From: CAZBPZ01 sp964493955
GTDB taxonomy: Bacteria; Chloroflexota; Dehalococcoidia; Dehalococcoidales; Fen-1064
Direction of reading: 5' to 3'
Assembly (NCBI GenBank): GCA_964493955.1
Contig: CAZBPZ010000003.1
Span: 1 to 44,315, forward strand
DNA length: 44,315 bases
This document shows, in pieces, positions 16,278-24,602 of the stretch. Below the pieces are notes generated by a model, which did no database searches, was not told the DNA's origin, and saw only the letters and a program-made list of their open reading frames with translations. The position numbers and the translations under genes are program-made. Positions within the stretch are counted from its first letter, which is position 1. Each line of letters opens with the position of its first letter.

Positions 16278-17471
16278 ATGACAGACTGGCAGGAACTGGA
16301 CAAGAAATACGTGATGCACACCGTCAACCGTGTGCCCATCACGCTCGTCAGGGGCAGCGGTGCCCGTGTCTGGGACGAAAAAGGGCGTGAGTACCTGGAC
16401 TTCGTAGCCGGCTGGGCGGTCAACAGCCTGGGGCACTGCCACCCGGCCGTGGTTGATGCCGTCACCCGGCAGGTACAGACGCTGATACAGGTATCGGGGC
16501 AGTTCCACAACATCCCCCAGATAAAGCTGGCGCAGCTCCTGGTGGAGAACAGCTGCCTGGACCAGGCTTTTATCTGCAACAGCGGGGCCGAGGCCAACGA
16601 AGGCGCCATCAAGCTGGCGCGCCGCTACGGCCACCTCAAGCTCGGCGGTGCCTACGAGGTGATAACTGCCCGTAACTCCTTCCACGGCCGTACCCTGATG
16701 ACAACAGCCGCTACCGGCCAGGAGAAGTTCCACAAACCATACACCCCCATTCCGCCGGGCTTTGTCCACGTCCCCTTCAATGACGTGGACGCCATCAAGG
16801 CCGCCACCACCGGTACCACCTGCGCCGTCATGCTGGAGCCGGTCCAGGGAGAGGGCGGTGTCAACATCCCGGACGACGACTACCTGGCCCGGGTGCGGGA
16901 CTGGTGCGATGAAAAAGGCCTGCTGCTCATCCTGGACGAGGTGCAGACCGGCATCGGCCGCCTCGGCCGGCTCTTCGGCTACCAGGAGTACGGCGTTGAG
17001 CCGGACATCATCACGCTGGCCAAGGGGCTCGGCGGCGGCATTCCCGTTGGGGCGTTCCTGGCCAAGCAACACGCTTGCGTCTTCGCCCCCGGCGAGCACA
17101 ACTCCACCTTCGGCGGCAACCCCGTCACCAGTGCCGCCGCCCATGCCGTCGTCAGCTTCATCATCGAAAATGACATCCCGGCCAACGTCCGGCGTACCGG
17201 GGCCTACCTGCTGGACGGCCTGAAGGCACTCCGGCAGGAGCACGCCGCCATCACCGATGTCAGGGGCAAGGGGTTGCTGGTGGCCATTGAGTTTGCCGAT
17301 GACATTGGCCAGGCCATGCTGGATGCCTGCCTGGAGCGCGGACTGCTCGTCAACCGCCTTAAACCCAACGCCCTGCGCTTCATGCCGCCGCTCACCATCG
17401 GTCCGGCCGAGGTAGATGAGGCCATCGCCATTACCAGGGCAGCGCTGGCAGCCGTCAGCTCCGCCCCCTGA
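16278..17471 (+). CDS. argD: Acetylornithine aminotransferase
   Basis: This PLP-dependent class III aminotransferase of 397 residues converts N-acetylglutamate semialdehyde to N-acetylornithine with glutamate as donor. Visible blocks are DFVAGWAVNSLGHCHPAVV, CNSGAEANEGAIKLARRYG, FHGRTLMTTAATGQEKFH, MLEPVQGEGGVN and LLILDEVQTGIGRLG. The cofactor-binding Lys249 is in ITLAKGLGGGIPVGAF. The GLLVNRLKPNALRFMPPL ending is also typical. A GAGAAGG site precedes ATG 16278. It is the third gene of the arginine operon. Confidence 0.95.
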   Translation: MTDWQELDKKYVMHTVNRVPITLVRGSGARVWDEKGREYLDFVAGWAVNSLGHCHPAVVDAVTRQVQTLIQVSGQFHNIPQIKLAQLLVENSCLDQAFICNSGAEANEGAIKLARRYGHLKLGGAYEVITARNSFHGRTLMTTAATGQEKFHKPYTPIPPGFVHVPFNDVDAIKAATTGTTCAVMLEPVQGEGGVNIPDDDYLARVRDWCDEKGLLLILDEVQTGIGRLGRLFGYQEYGVEPDIITLAKGLGGGIPVGAFLAKQHACVFAPGEHNSTFGGNPVTSAAAHAVVSFIIENDIPANVRRTGAYLLDGLKALRQEHAAITDVRGKGLLVAIEFADDIGQAMLDACLERGLLVNRLKPNALRFMPPLTIGPAEVDEAIAITRAALAAVSSAP

Positions 17472-17483
17472 AGGAGAAAAACA

Positions 17484-18740
17484 ATGGCAGACAGAGAAAA
17501 AGTAGTGCTGGCCTACAGCGGCGGGCTGGACACCTCGGCCGCCGTGGTGTGGCTCCAGGAGCACTACGGCATGGACGTCATCACGCTGACCATTGACGTC
17601 GGCAACGAGAAGGACTTTACCGCCGTCAGAGAGAAAGCGCTGCAAGTCGGCGCCATTGAGGCGCTGGTGGTGGACGCCAAGCAGATGTTCATGGACTTCT
17701 TCGTGTGGCCGGCCCTGCAGGCCAATGCCCTCTACGAGGGGCAATACCCCCTGGCCACCGCCCTCTCGCGCCCCCTCATGGCCAAGCTGCTGGTGGACAC
17801 CGCCCGCGAGAAAGGTGCCACCGCCGTGGCCCACGGCTGCACCGGCAAGGGCAACGACCAGGTACGGTTCGAGGTGGGTATCCGTACCCTGGCACCGGAA
17901 CTCAGGATAATTGCCCCGGCGCGCGAGTGGGGCATGACACGGGAGGAGACGATTGCCTACGCCGAAAAGCACGGCATCCCCATCCCGGTAACGGTGCGCA
18001 GCCCTTACTCCATCGACGAGTGCCTCTGGGGCAAGAGCATCGAGTGTGGTGTTCTGGAAGACCCCTGGCAGGAACCACCCGAGGACGCCTTCACCTGGAC
18101 CCGGCCGATTGCCCGGACACCGGACGAGCCTGAATACGTGGAGATAGCCTTCACCCGCGGCATCCCCACCGCCATCAACGGCCGGGAAGCGGGCGGCGTG
18201 GCGCTGGTGCAGCACCTCAATGAGCTGGCCGGCAAACACGGCATCGGGCGGATAGACCATATCGAGGACCGCGTTGTCGGCATCAAGTCACGCGAAATCT
18301 ACGAGGCCCCGGCCGCCAGCGTGCTCCTCAAGGCGCACCGTGCCCTGGAAGCGTTGACGCTCTCGCGGGACCAGCTCCGCTTCAAGGAGAAGGTCACCCA
18401 GGAGTACTCGGACATGATATACAACGGGCTGTGGTTCAGTGCCCTCAACCGTGACCTCTCGGCCTTCATCCGCAGCTCGCAGCGCAGCGTCACCGGCACC
18501 GTGCGCATGAAGCTCCACAAAGGGAACGCCATCGTGGCCGGCCGCCAGGCACCGCAGTCGCTCTACAACCTCAGCCTGGCCACCTATGACAAGGGTGACG
18601 TGTTCGACCAGTCCGCCTCGCCGGGCTTCATTCACCTCTTCGGGCTGGCCACCCAGACCCAGGCACAGGTGCAGATGCTGGCCGATATTCAGGGACCCCT
18701 CAGCCTGCTGGGGCGGGGAGAGGACAGGGAGGACCCATGA
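17484..18740 (+). CDS. argG: Argininosuccinate synthase
   Basis: ArgG condenses citrulline and aspartate with ATP to argininosuccinate. The 418-residue protein starts with the PP-loop VVLAYSGGLDTSAAVVWL. It contains the family motifs GATAVAHGCTGKGNDQVRFE, the block SPYSIDECLWGKSIECGVLE, and GRIDHIEDRVVGIKSREIYE. GAAGGAGAAAA lies just before ATG 17484, and argD ends 12 bp upstream. Its last four bases (ATGA) overlap the start of argH, a sign of coupled translation. Confidence 0.97.
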   Translation: MADREKVVLAYSGGLDTSAAVVWLQEHYGMDVITLTIDVGNEKDFTAVREKALQVGAIEALVVDAKQMFMDFFVWPALQANALYEGQYPLATALSRPLMAKLLVDTAREKGATAVAHGCTGKGNDQVRFEVGIRTLAPELRIIAPAREWGMTREETIAYAEKHGIPIPVTVRSPYSIDECLWGKSIECGVLEDPWQEPPEDAFTWTRPIARTPDEPEYVEIAFTRGIPTAINGREAGGVALVQHLNELAGKHGIGRIDHIEDRVVGIKSREIYEAPAASVLLKAHRALEALTLSRDQLRFKEKVTQEYSDMIYNGLWFSALNRDLSAFIRSSQRSVTGTVRMKLHKGNAIVAGRQAPQSLYNLSLATYDKGDVFDQSASPGFIHLFGLATQTQAQVQMLADIQGPLSLLGRGEDREDP

Positions 18741-20110
18741 GCCAGATCCGCGGCCGGTTTGACCGGGATGCTGACCAGCGCGCGCGTGACTATACCGCCT
18801 CGGTCCACTTCGACCGGCGGCTCTACCCGTACGACATCGCCGGCAGCATTGCCCACGCCCGCATGCTGGCAAAACAGGGCATCATCCCGGCGGCCGATGC
18901 CGACAGGATAGTGCAGGCCCTCGGTGAAATCCGGCAAGAGATAGAGCGGGGCCAGTTTGTTTTCCGGCCGGAGCTGGAAGATATCCACATGAACATCGAG
19001 GCGCGGCTGATTGAAAAAGTCGGTGACATTGGCGGCTGCCTCCACACCGCCCGCTCCCGCAACGACCAGGTGGCGCTGGACATGCGCCTCTTCACACGTG
19101 ACGCCATTACCCAGTCCGTGTCCGGGATACGCCGCCTCCAGCGGGCCCTGGTGGGGCTGGCCGAGGAGCACGCCGGCGTCGTCATGCCCGGCTACACCCA
19201 CCTGCAGCGAGCCCAGCCGGTACTGCTGGCCCACCACCTGCTGGCCTACTTCGAGATGCTGCAGCGGGACGTAGCCCGCTTCCAGGACTGCCTGCGGCGG
19301 GTCAACGTACTGCCGCTCGGCAGCGGTGCCCTGGCCGGTGTCCCCTACGCGATAGACCGCCAGGCCGTTGCCCGGGAGCTGGGCTTTGAGACAATCAGCA
19401 GTAACAGCCTGGACGCCGTGTCAGACCGTGATTTCGTGGTGGAGTATGTCTCGGCCGCCAGCCTCTGCATGATGCACCTCTCCCGCCTGGCCGAAGAACT
19501 CGTCCTCTGGAGCTCGGCCGAGTTCGGCTTCATTGAGATTGACGACGCCTACGCCACCGGCTCCAGCATCATGCCGCAGAAAAAGAACCCGGACGTGGCC
19601 GAGCTGGCGCGTGCCAGGACCGGCCGGGTCTACGGCCACCTGCTCGCCCTGCTGACCACCCTCAAGGGCCTACCCCTGGCCTACAACCGTGACCTCCAGG
19701 AAGACAAGGAGGCCCTCTTCGACACGGTGGACACGCTGCTTGCCAGCCTGGACGTGATGGCCGGCATGGTGGCCACCCTGAAGATAGACCGGGCCAGGCT
19801 CGAGGCTGCCGGCCGGGACAGCTACCTGCTGGCCACCGACCTGGCCGACTACCTCGTGAAGAAGGGTGTCCCCTTCCGCCAGGCCCATGATGCCGTTGCC
19901 CGGCTCGTCAGCTACGCCCTCACCAAAGGCAAGGCGCTGGCTGCCCTGGGCCTGGAGGAATACCGGCGCTTTTCGCCGCACTTCGGCGAGGACGTGCGCG
20001 CCATCAGCACCGAGTCCGCCCTGGCTGCCCGGGCCAACCCCGGTAGCACCGCCCCACCCGAGGTAGCCAACGCCCTGAGGCTGGCACGCCGGGTGCTGGA
20101 GGAGGGTTGA
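18737..20110 (+). CDS. argH: Argininosuccinate lyase
   Basis: ArgH splits argininosuccinate into arginine and fumarate, completing the pathway. The 457-residue member of the fumarase/aspartase superfamily shows DIHMNIEARLIEKVGD, the TARSRNDQVALDMRLF block, MPGYTHLQRAQPVLLAHHLL, and the superfamily signature GSSIMPQKKNPDVAELAR near residues 274-292. The overlap with argG (ATGA) and the 1-bp gap to rpe place it in one transcript. Confidence 0.97.
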   Translation: MSQIRGRFDRDADQRARDYTASVHFDRRLYPYDIAGSIAHARMLAKQGIIPAADADRIVQALGEIRQEIERGQFVFRPELEDIHMNIEARLIEKVGDIGGCLHTARSRNDQVALDMRLFTRDAITQSVSGIRRLQRALVGLAEEHAGVVMPGYTHLQRAQPVLLAHHLLAYFEMLQRDVARFQDCLRRVNVLPLGSGALAGVPYAIDRQAVARELGFETISSNSLDAVSDRDFVVEYVSAASLCMMHLSRLAEELVLWSSAEFGFIEIDDAYATGSSIMPQKKNPDVAELARARTGRVYGHLLALLTTLKGLPLAYNRDLQEDKEALFDTVDTLLASLDVMAGMVATLKIDRARLEAAGRDSYLLATDLADYLVKKGVPFRQAHDAVARLVSYALTKGKALAALGLEEYRRFSPHFGEDVRAISTESALAARANPGSTAPPEVANALRLARRVLEEG

Positions 20111-20111
20111 C

Positions 20112-20786
20112 GTGCCAGGCAGTACCGCCATCAAGATAGCACCCTCAATCCTCTCGGCAGACTACGCCAGCCTGGGAGCGGCGGTTGAAGAGGCCACCCG
20201 GGCCGGGGCCGACTACATTCACGTGGACGTTGTGGACGGCAGCTTCGTGCCCCCGATAACCATCGGCGCCCGGATGGTAGCCGCCCTGCGCCGCCATACC
20301 AGCCTGCCGCTGGACGTGCACCTCATGGTGGAGCAGCCGGAACGGCAGGTGGAAGCCTTCGCCCGGGCCGGGGCCAGCATCATAACCGTCCACGCCGAGG
20401 CCACCATTCACCTCCACCGCCTCGTCCAGGAGATACAGGCGCTGGGTTGCCGGGCCGGGGTCTCGATTTGTCCCGCCACCCCTGCCGCCGCCATCGCCGA
20501 GGTCCTGCCGCTGGTTGACCTCGTGCTGGTGATGACGGTCAACCCCGGCTTCGCCGGGCAGGACTTCATCCCCCAGATGTGCCCCAAGATAGCGCGCCTG
20601 CGGGCAGAGCTGGACCGGCAGGGTCTTGAAGCGGAGCTCGAGGTGGACGGTGGTATCAACCCTCACAACGCCGCCAGTGTTGTCCAGGCAGGGGCCAGGG
20701 TGCTGGTGGCTGGCTCGGCTATCTTCGGTGCGGACAAACCGGTAAGCCAGGCCCTGGCCGAGCTACGCTCCAGTTGCTACCACTAG
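20112..20786 (+). CDS. rpe: Ribulose-phosphate 3-epimerase
   Basis: This enzyme interconverts ribulose 5-phosphate and xylulose 5-phosphate in the pentose phosphate pathway. The 224-residue TIM barrel shows IAPSILSADYASLG, the metal-binding YIHVDVVDGSFVPP and DVHLMVEQPE, then MTVNPGFAGQDFI and LEVDGGINPHNA. GTG 20112 is chosen because GGAGGG lies just upstream and the arginine lyase stop is one base away. Its presence at the end of an arginine operon is probably a matter of convenient co-transcription. It converges on rpmB. Confidence 0.96.
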   Translation: MPGSTAIKIAPSILSADYASLGAAVEEATRAGADYIHVDVVDGSFVPPITIGARMVAALRRHTSLPLDVHLMVEQPERQVEAFARAGASIITVHAEATIHLHRLVQEIQALGCRAGVSICPATPAAAIAEVLPLVDLVLVMTVNPGFAGQDFIPQMCPKIARLRAELDRQGLEAELEVDGGINPHNAASVVQAGARVLVAGSAIFGADKPVSQALAELRSSCYH

Positions 20787-20792
20787 GACAGC

Positions 20793-20978
20793 CTACGCCC
20801 GGGCCAGCTTCTGCTGGGTGCGCAGGCAGCGCGTGCAGAGGCGGAGCCGCCTCTTGCGGCCATCAACGTACAACGTCACGCGGTGGATATTGGGTACCCA
20901 GCGGCGGTTGGTACGCCGCTTGGAATGGCTCACGTTGTGGCCAAACTGCGGGGTCTTGTCACACAGGTCGCACTTCAA
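20793..20978 (-). CDS. rpmB: 50S ribosomal protein L28
   Basis: L28 is a small protein of the large ribosomal subunit. The 61-residue product has four cysteines in two pairs (CDLC near the start and CTRC near the end), which marks the zinc-binding form. The core SKRRTNRRWVPNIHRVTLYV is typical. The start is TTG 20978, with AGGAGATATAGCG immediately upstream. It diverges from fakA, an arrangement also known next to fakA-type genes in Firmicutes. Confidence 0.95.
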   Translation of the reverse strand: MKCDLCDKTPQFGHNVSHSKRRTNRRWVPNIHRVTLYVDGRKRRLRLCTRCLRTQQKLARA

Positions 20979-21011
20979 CGCTATATCTCCTGAGAATTTC
21001 CGGGGCAGTAC

Positions 21012-21047
21012 GGCTGGCTCCGGTGTACCCTTGACTATTAGCCAGCC
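21012..21047 (-). other. Inverted repeat in the rpmB leader, overlapping the fakA promoter
   Basis: GGCTGGCT (21012-21019) and AGCCAGCC (21040-21047) are perfect 8-bp inverted arms with a 20-nt loop. In rpmB mRNA they would form a leader stem-loop ahead of the ribosome site. On the other strand they flank the fakA -35 box. Either an RNA leader element or a DNA site is possible. Confidence 0.4.
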
Positions 21048-21059
21048 TTACAGTATGTT
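21031..21059 (+). promoter_or_regulatory. Promoter of the fakA operon
   Basis: TTGACT (21031-21036), a 17-bp spacer and TATGTT (21054-21059) form the promoter. Transcription should start near 21066, giving a leader of about 130 nt before ATG 21199. The -10 box is embedded in a perfect inverted repeat. Confidence 0.6.
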
Positions 21060-21079
21060 ATGGTAGCATCATAACATAC
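21053..21079 (+). promoter_or_regulatory. Perfect inverted repeat over the fakA -10 and start site (probable operator)
   Basis: GTATGTTATG (21053-21062) and CATAACATAC (21070-21079) are exact inverted 10-mers around a 7-bp centre. The site covers the -10 and transcription start, the classic place for a repressor. Its AT-rich arms contrast with the GC-rich surroundings. No regulator gene is adjacent. It does not match the FapR operator I know from Firmicutes. Confidence 0.6.
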
Positions 21080-21198
21080 ACGCATGAGCTTGGCAAACCC
21101 GTCGCCGGGACTGGAGGGCAAGCGCTCGTTACCCCTCTACAAAGCAGACTCCCGTCCGCCTGCTCAGGCCCCGGCCCCATGCTTATAAAGGACGCACA

Positions 21199-22833
21199 AT
21201 GAACCAGAACACCAGCCTTACCGGCCGCGACCTGCGTGAGATGTTCGGCTGTGCCACCACCTGGCTCGAGAAAAGCGCCGCCGAGGTTGACGCCTTGAAC
21301 GTCTTTCCCGTGCCGGACGGTGACACCGGCACCAACATGCTGCTGACGATGCACGCCAGCATGGAGGAAGCCTATCGCGCCCCGGACAACAGTACGGCTG
21401 CCATCACCCAGGCACTGGCCAAAGGTGCCCTGATGGGGGCCAGGGGGAACAGCGGTGTCATCCTCTCGCAGATACTGCGGGGCCTGGCCAAGGGAATTGA
21501 AGGCAAGGACACCATCACCGGCGCCGACTTTGCCACCGCCCTGGAGATGGCCTCACAGATGGCCTACCGCGGCATCAGCAACCCGGTAGAAGGCACCATC
21601 CTCACCGTCATCAAGGATGCGGCCGCCGCTGCCCGACGTCTGGCCGCCGGGGGCGAGGTCAGCCTGATTGACGTGGTCGAGGCGGCCGTCCAGGCCGCCA
21701 ATCAGTCCGTTGCCAATACCCCTTCCCTTCTCCCCGTCCTCAAAGAGGCGGGGGTGGTTGACGCCGGCGGGCAGGGCCTCTATACCCTGCTCGAAGGCGC
21801 CCTGCATTACCTGCGGGGTGAGGCCGAGCTCATCCAGTTCCGCAAGCCCCAGATTGTAGCTAGCGCCATCCCCCTGGCAAGTCGGCCACCGGAGATGCTC
21901 GCTGCCGACGAGGTGCCCTTCGGCTACTGCACCGAGTTCATGCTACGCGGCGAGAAACTCAACGCCGACAAAATACGTACCAAGCTGGAGAAGAAAGGCG
22001 AGTCACTCATCGTGGTCGGGGATGATTCCACCGTGCGCATCCACATCCATACCCTTGACCCCGGTGATGTTATCCGCTACGCCACCTCCCTGGGCACGAT
22101 GCACCAGGTCTCAATCCGCAACATGGACGAGCAGCACCGTGACTTCCTGGAGATGCAGAAGAGCAAGGCCCCGGCGGTTGACATTGCCATCGTCGCCGTG
22201 GTACCGGGCGACGGCCTGGCCGAGGTCTTCACCAGCCTCGGCGTCAGCGCCGTTGTCCCCGGCGGCCAGAGCATGAACCCCAGCACCAAAGACATCCTCC
22301 AGGCCGTTCAGGCATCATCTTCGGACAAGGTCATAGTCCTGCCCAACAACAAGAACGTCATCCTCACCGCCGAGCAGGTGAAGTCCCTTACCGAAAAGAC
22401 GGTTGAGATAGTCCCCACCACCACCATCCCCCAGGGGGTGGCGGCGCTGCTGGCGTTCGACTTCGAGGCGGACCTGAAGACCAACGCCCGCCTCATGAAA
22501 CAGGCCATCCCCACCGTCAGGACAGCCGAAATAACACGCGCCGTGCGCTCAACCGAAATCAACAAAATCAAGATAAAGCGCAAGCAGGCAATCGGCCTGC
22601 TGGACGGCGAGCTGGTAGCCGTTGGTGACCGGGTCCTGGATGTCCTGCTGGAGACGCTGGAGAAGGCAGACCTGGCCGGCAAAGAAATCATGACGATATA
22701 CGTCGGGGCGGATACGACCCTGGAAGAGGCCGAACAGGCCAGTGCCAGCATCCGTGAAAAGCACCGCCACCTGGAGGTGGAGGTAGTCCGTGGTGGCCAG
22801 CCGCACTACCACTACATCGTCTCAGTAGAATGA
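21199..22833 (+). CDS. fakA: Fatty acid kinase catalytic subunit FakA (DAK2/YloV family)
   Basis: FakA phosphorylates fatty acids held by FakB proteins, feeding exogenous or recycled fatty acids into phospholipid synthesis. The 544-residue protein has an N-terminal DhaL-type kinase domain (about 1-205) with FPVPDGDTGTNMLLTM, in which Asp40 and Asp42 should bind Mg-ATP, and GARGNSGVILSQILRG. A middle linker and a C-terminal domain (about 310-544) follow, including VLPNNKNVILTAEQ. FakB genes lie directly downstream, which makes the FakA assignment strong. The site preceding ATG 21199 (AAAGGACGCACA) is adequate. Confidence 0.93.
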   Translation: MNQNTSLTGRDLREMFGCATTWLEKSAAEVDALNVFPVPDGDTGTNMLLTMHASMEEAYRAPDNSTAAITQALAKGALMGARGNSGVILSQILRGLAKGIEGKDTITGADFATALEMASQMAYRGISNPVEGTILTVIKDAAAAARRLAAGGEVSLIDVVEAAVQAANQSVANTPSLLPVLKEAGVVDAGGQGLYTLLEGALHYLRGEAELIQFRKPQIVASAIPLASRPPEMLAADEVPFGYCTEFMLRGEKLNADKIRTKLEKKGESLIVVGDDSTVRIHIHTLDPGDVIRYATSLGTMHQVSIRNMDEQHRDFLEMQKSKAPAVDIAIVAVVPGDGLAEVFTSLGVSAVVPGGQSMNPSTKDILQAVQASSSDKVIVLPNNKNVILTAEQVKSLTEKTVEIVPTTTIPQGVAALLAFDFEADLKTNARLMKQAIPTVRTAEITRAVRSTEINKIKIKRKQAIGLLDGELVAVGDRVLDVLLETLEKADLAGKEIMTIYVGADTTLEEAEQASASIREKHRHLEVEVVRGGQPHYHYIVSVE

Positions 22834-22849
22834 CCCGGAGGACATTCGC

Positions 22850-23695
22850 ATGGCAGTTAGGGTTGTTACCGATAGCCTGTCGGATATCACCCCGGAAATA
22901 TCCGGAGAGCTCGACATCACCATCGTCCCGCTGACGGTGATGTTCGGCCGCGAGGCGTTCCTGGACCGAGTCACCATCAGCACCGACGAGTTCTACCGCC
23001 GGCTCACCACCGAGAACATCTTCCCCACCACCACCCAGCCGAGCCCGACCACCTTCGCCGAGGTATATGACCGGCTTGCCCGCGAGACCGACGAGATTCT
23101 GGTCATCACCCTCTCCTCCAAGCTGAGCGGTACATACCAGTCTGCCATCGGCGCCATTGGGCTGATGCAGCAGAAGTGCCGGGTGGAGGTAATAGACTCG
23201 CAGCGGGTGGCCATGGGCCTGGGGCTGGTGGTACTCTCGGTAGCGCAGGCCGCCCGCCAGGGCGGCGGACTGGACGAACTAAAGGCGCTGGCCCACGATG
23301 CCCTGGAACGCTCCCACTTCATGGTCTATTTTGACACCCTCAAGTACCTGGCCAGGGGCGGACGCATCGGGCGGGCGCAGGGCCTGCTCGGCTCCATGCT
23401 GTCGGTCAAGCCAATCCTGACCGTCAAAGAAGGGGAAATGTCGCCCGTGACGCGGCTGCGCTCCAGGGCCGCCGGGGTGGAGTACCTCTTTGACTTCGTC
23501 CGGGGGTTCAAGCACATCGAAGCGCTGGCGGTGGAACACACCACCCTGCCCGACGAGGCCGATAACCTGCACAAGCGCCTGGCCGCCCTCTTCCCGAACG
23601 TGCCCATCCGGCGCTCGGTTGTCAGCCCCGTACTCGGCACCTACGGCGGGCCCAACGCCATTGCCGTGACCGTGCTGGAAGGCAAAGGCACCTGA
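22850..23695 (+). CDS. fakB: DegV family fatty-acid-binding protein (FakB-type), first copy
   Basis: DegV/FakB proteins hold a fatty acid for phosphorylation by FakA. This 281-residue copy shows VVTDSLSDI at the start, TTTQPSPTTFAEVY, the fatty-acid carboxylate region LSSKLSGTYQSA, and DTLKYLARGGRIGRAQGLLG. It ends in a GTYGGPNAIAVT segment. It follows fakA by 16 bp with GGAGGA before the ATG, and overlaps the second copy by one base (TGATG). Paralogs commonly differ in fatty-acid preference (family knowledge); which lipid this one binds cannot be read here. Confidence 0.93.
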   Translation: MAVRVVTDSLSDITPEISGELDITIVPLTVMFGREAFLDRVTISTDEFYRRLTTENIFPTTTQPSPTTFAEVYDRLARETDEILVITLSSKLSGTYQSAIGAIGLMQQKCRVEVIDSQRVAMGLGLVVLSVAQAARQGGGLDELKALAHDALERSHFMVYFDTLKYLARGGRIGRAQGLLGSMLSVKPILTVKEGEMSPVTRLRSRAAGVEYLFDFVRGFKHIEALAVEHTTLPDEADNLHKRLAALFPNVPIRRSVVSPVLGTYGGPNAIAVTVLEGKGT

Positions 23696-24564
23696 TGCCC
23701 ATAAGAATCGTCACCGACAGCACGGCCGACCTGACACTGGATATTGCTACCGCGCTGGGGATTACGGTGGTGCCGGTGTATGTACGCTTTGGCAACGAGG
23801 TCTACCGCGACGGGGTTGACATCTCGCACGATGAAATCTACCGCCGCCTCCAGACCGACCGCCTTCACCCCACCACCTCCCAGCCCTCCCCGGGGGACTT
23901 TGCCCGGGTCTACCGCCAGCTCGCCCGCGAGGCAGATACCATCGTGTCTGTCCATGTCACCAGCAAGCTGAGCGGCACCTACCAATCGGCCCTGCAGGGC
24001 AAAGAGCTGGCCAGGGTGCGCGCCCGCATCGAGGTCATTGATTCCGCCTCGGTTACCCTGGGGCTGGGGCTGATGGCACAGGCAGCCGCCCGCCTGGCCG
24101 CCGCCGGGGCCAGCCTGAGCCACATCCTCGGCGAGCTCCAGGATGCAATTGAGAACACCCGCCTCCTCGGCCTCTTCGATACCCTCAGGTACCTGGTGCG
24201 GGGTGGCCGTATCGGCAAGGCCAGGGCACTGGTCGGGAGCGTCCTCAACGTCAGGCCGCTGATAACAATGCGTAACGGTGAGCTCGTACCGGCCGGCCTG
24301 GTCAGGACCCGTGCCCGCGGCCTCGACCGGCTGGTAAGCTTCGTCCGCAGCACCCTGCACATCCGGGACCTGGCGGTGGTCTACAGCACCACCCCGGACG
24401 AGGCAGACACCCTCCGCTCCCGGCTCGGGGCCTTCTTCCGCAACCAGGAGCTGATTCAAATCGCCAGGCTGGGCCCGGCCCTGGGTGTACACGGCGGCCC
24501 GGGGACACTGGCGGTAGCGTTGCGCCGGGGGACTGCTCCGGCCGGGCAGCCGGCCACGGGTTAG
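23695..24564 (+). CDS. DegV family fatty-acid-binding protein (FakB-type), second copy
   Basis: This second, 289-residue FakB-type paralog begins within the stop of the first. Motifs parallel the first copy: IVTDSTADL, TTSQPSPGDFARVY, VTSKLSGTYQSALQG, DTLRYLVRGGRIGKARALVG, and the C-terminal GVHGGPGTLAVAL. The two copies are clearly related but diverged along their whole lengths, which suggests old duplication and different lipid specificity (inference). Translation is probably coupled to the upstream copy. Confidence 0.92.
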   Translation: MPIRIVTDSTADLTLDIATALGITVVPVYVRFGNEVYRDGVDISHDEIYRRLQTDRLHPTTSQPSPGDFARVYRQLAREADTIVSVHVTSKLSGTYQSALQGKELARVRARIEVIDSASVTLGLGLMAQAAARLAAAGASLSHILGELQDAIENTRLLGLFDTLRYLVRGGRIGKARALVGSVLNVRPLITMRNGELVPAGLVRTRARGLDRLVSFVRSTLHIRDLAVVYSTTPDEADTLRSRLGAFFRNQELIQIARLGPALGVHGGPGTLAVALRRGTAPAGQPATG

Positions 24565-24602
24565 CCATCCGGCACTCCTTCCCTGGCAACCGGAACAGAA
24601 CA

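Noticed and set aside
15801..18260. Very long minus-strand open frame (819 codons) through argB, argD and argG
   Set aside because: It is antisense to three certain genes. Long antisense frames are common in GC-rich DNA, and the translation has no recognisable motifs.
14214..20110. Arginine cluster as a novel pathway
   Set aside because: Order and content (argJ-argB-argD-argG-argH) are ordinary. Only the leaderless start and ArgB loop are unusual.
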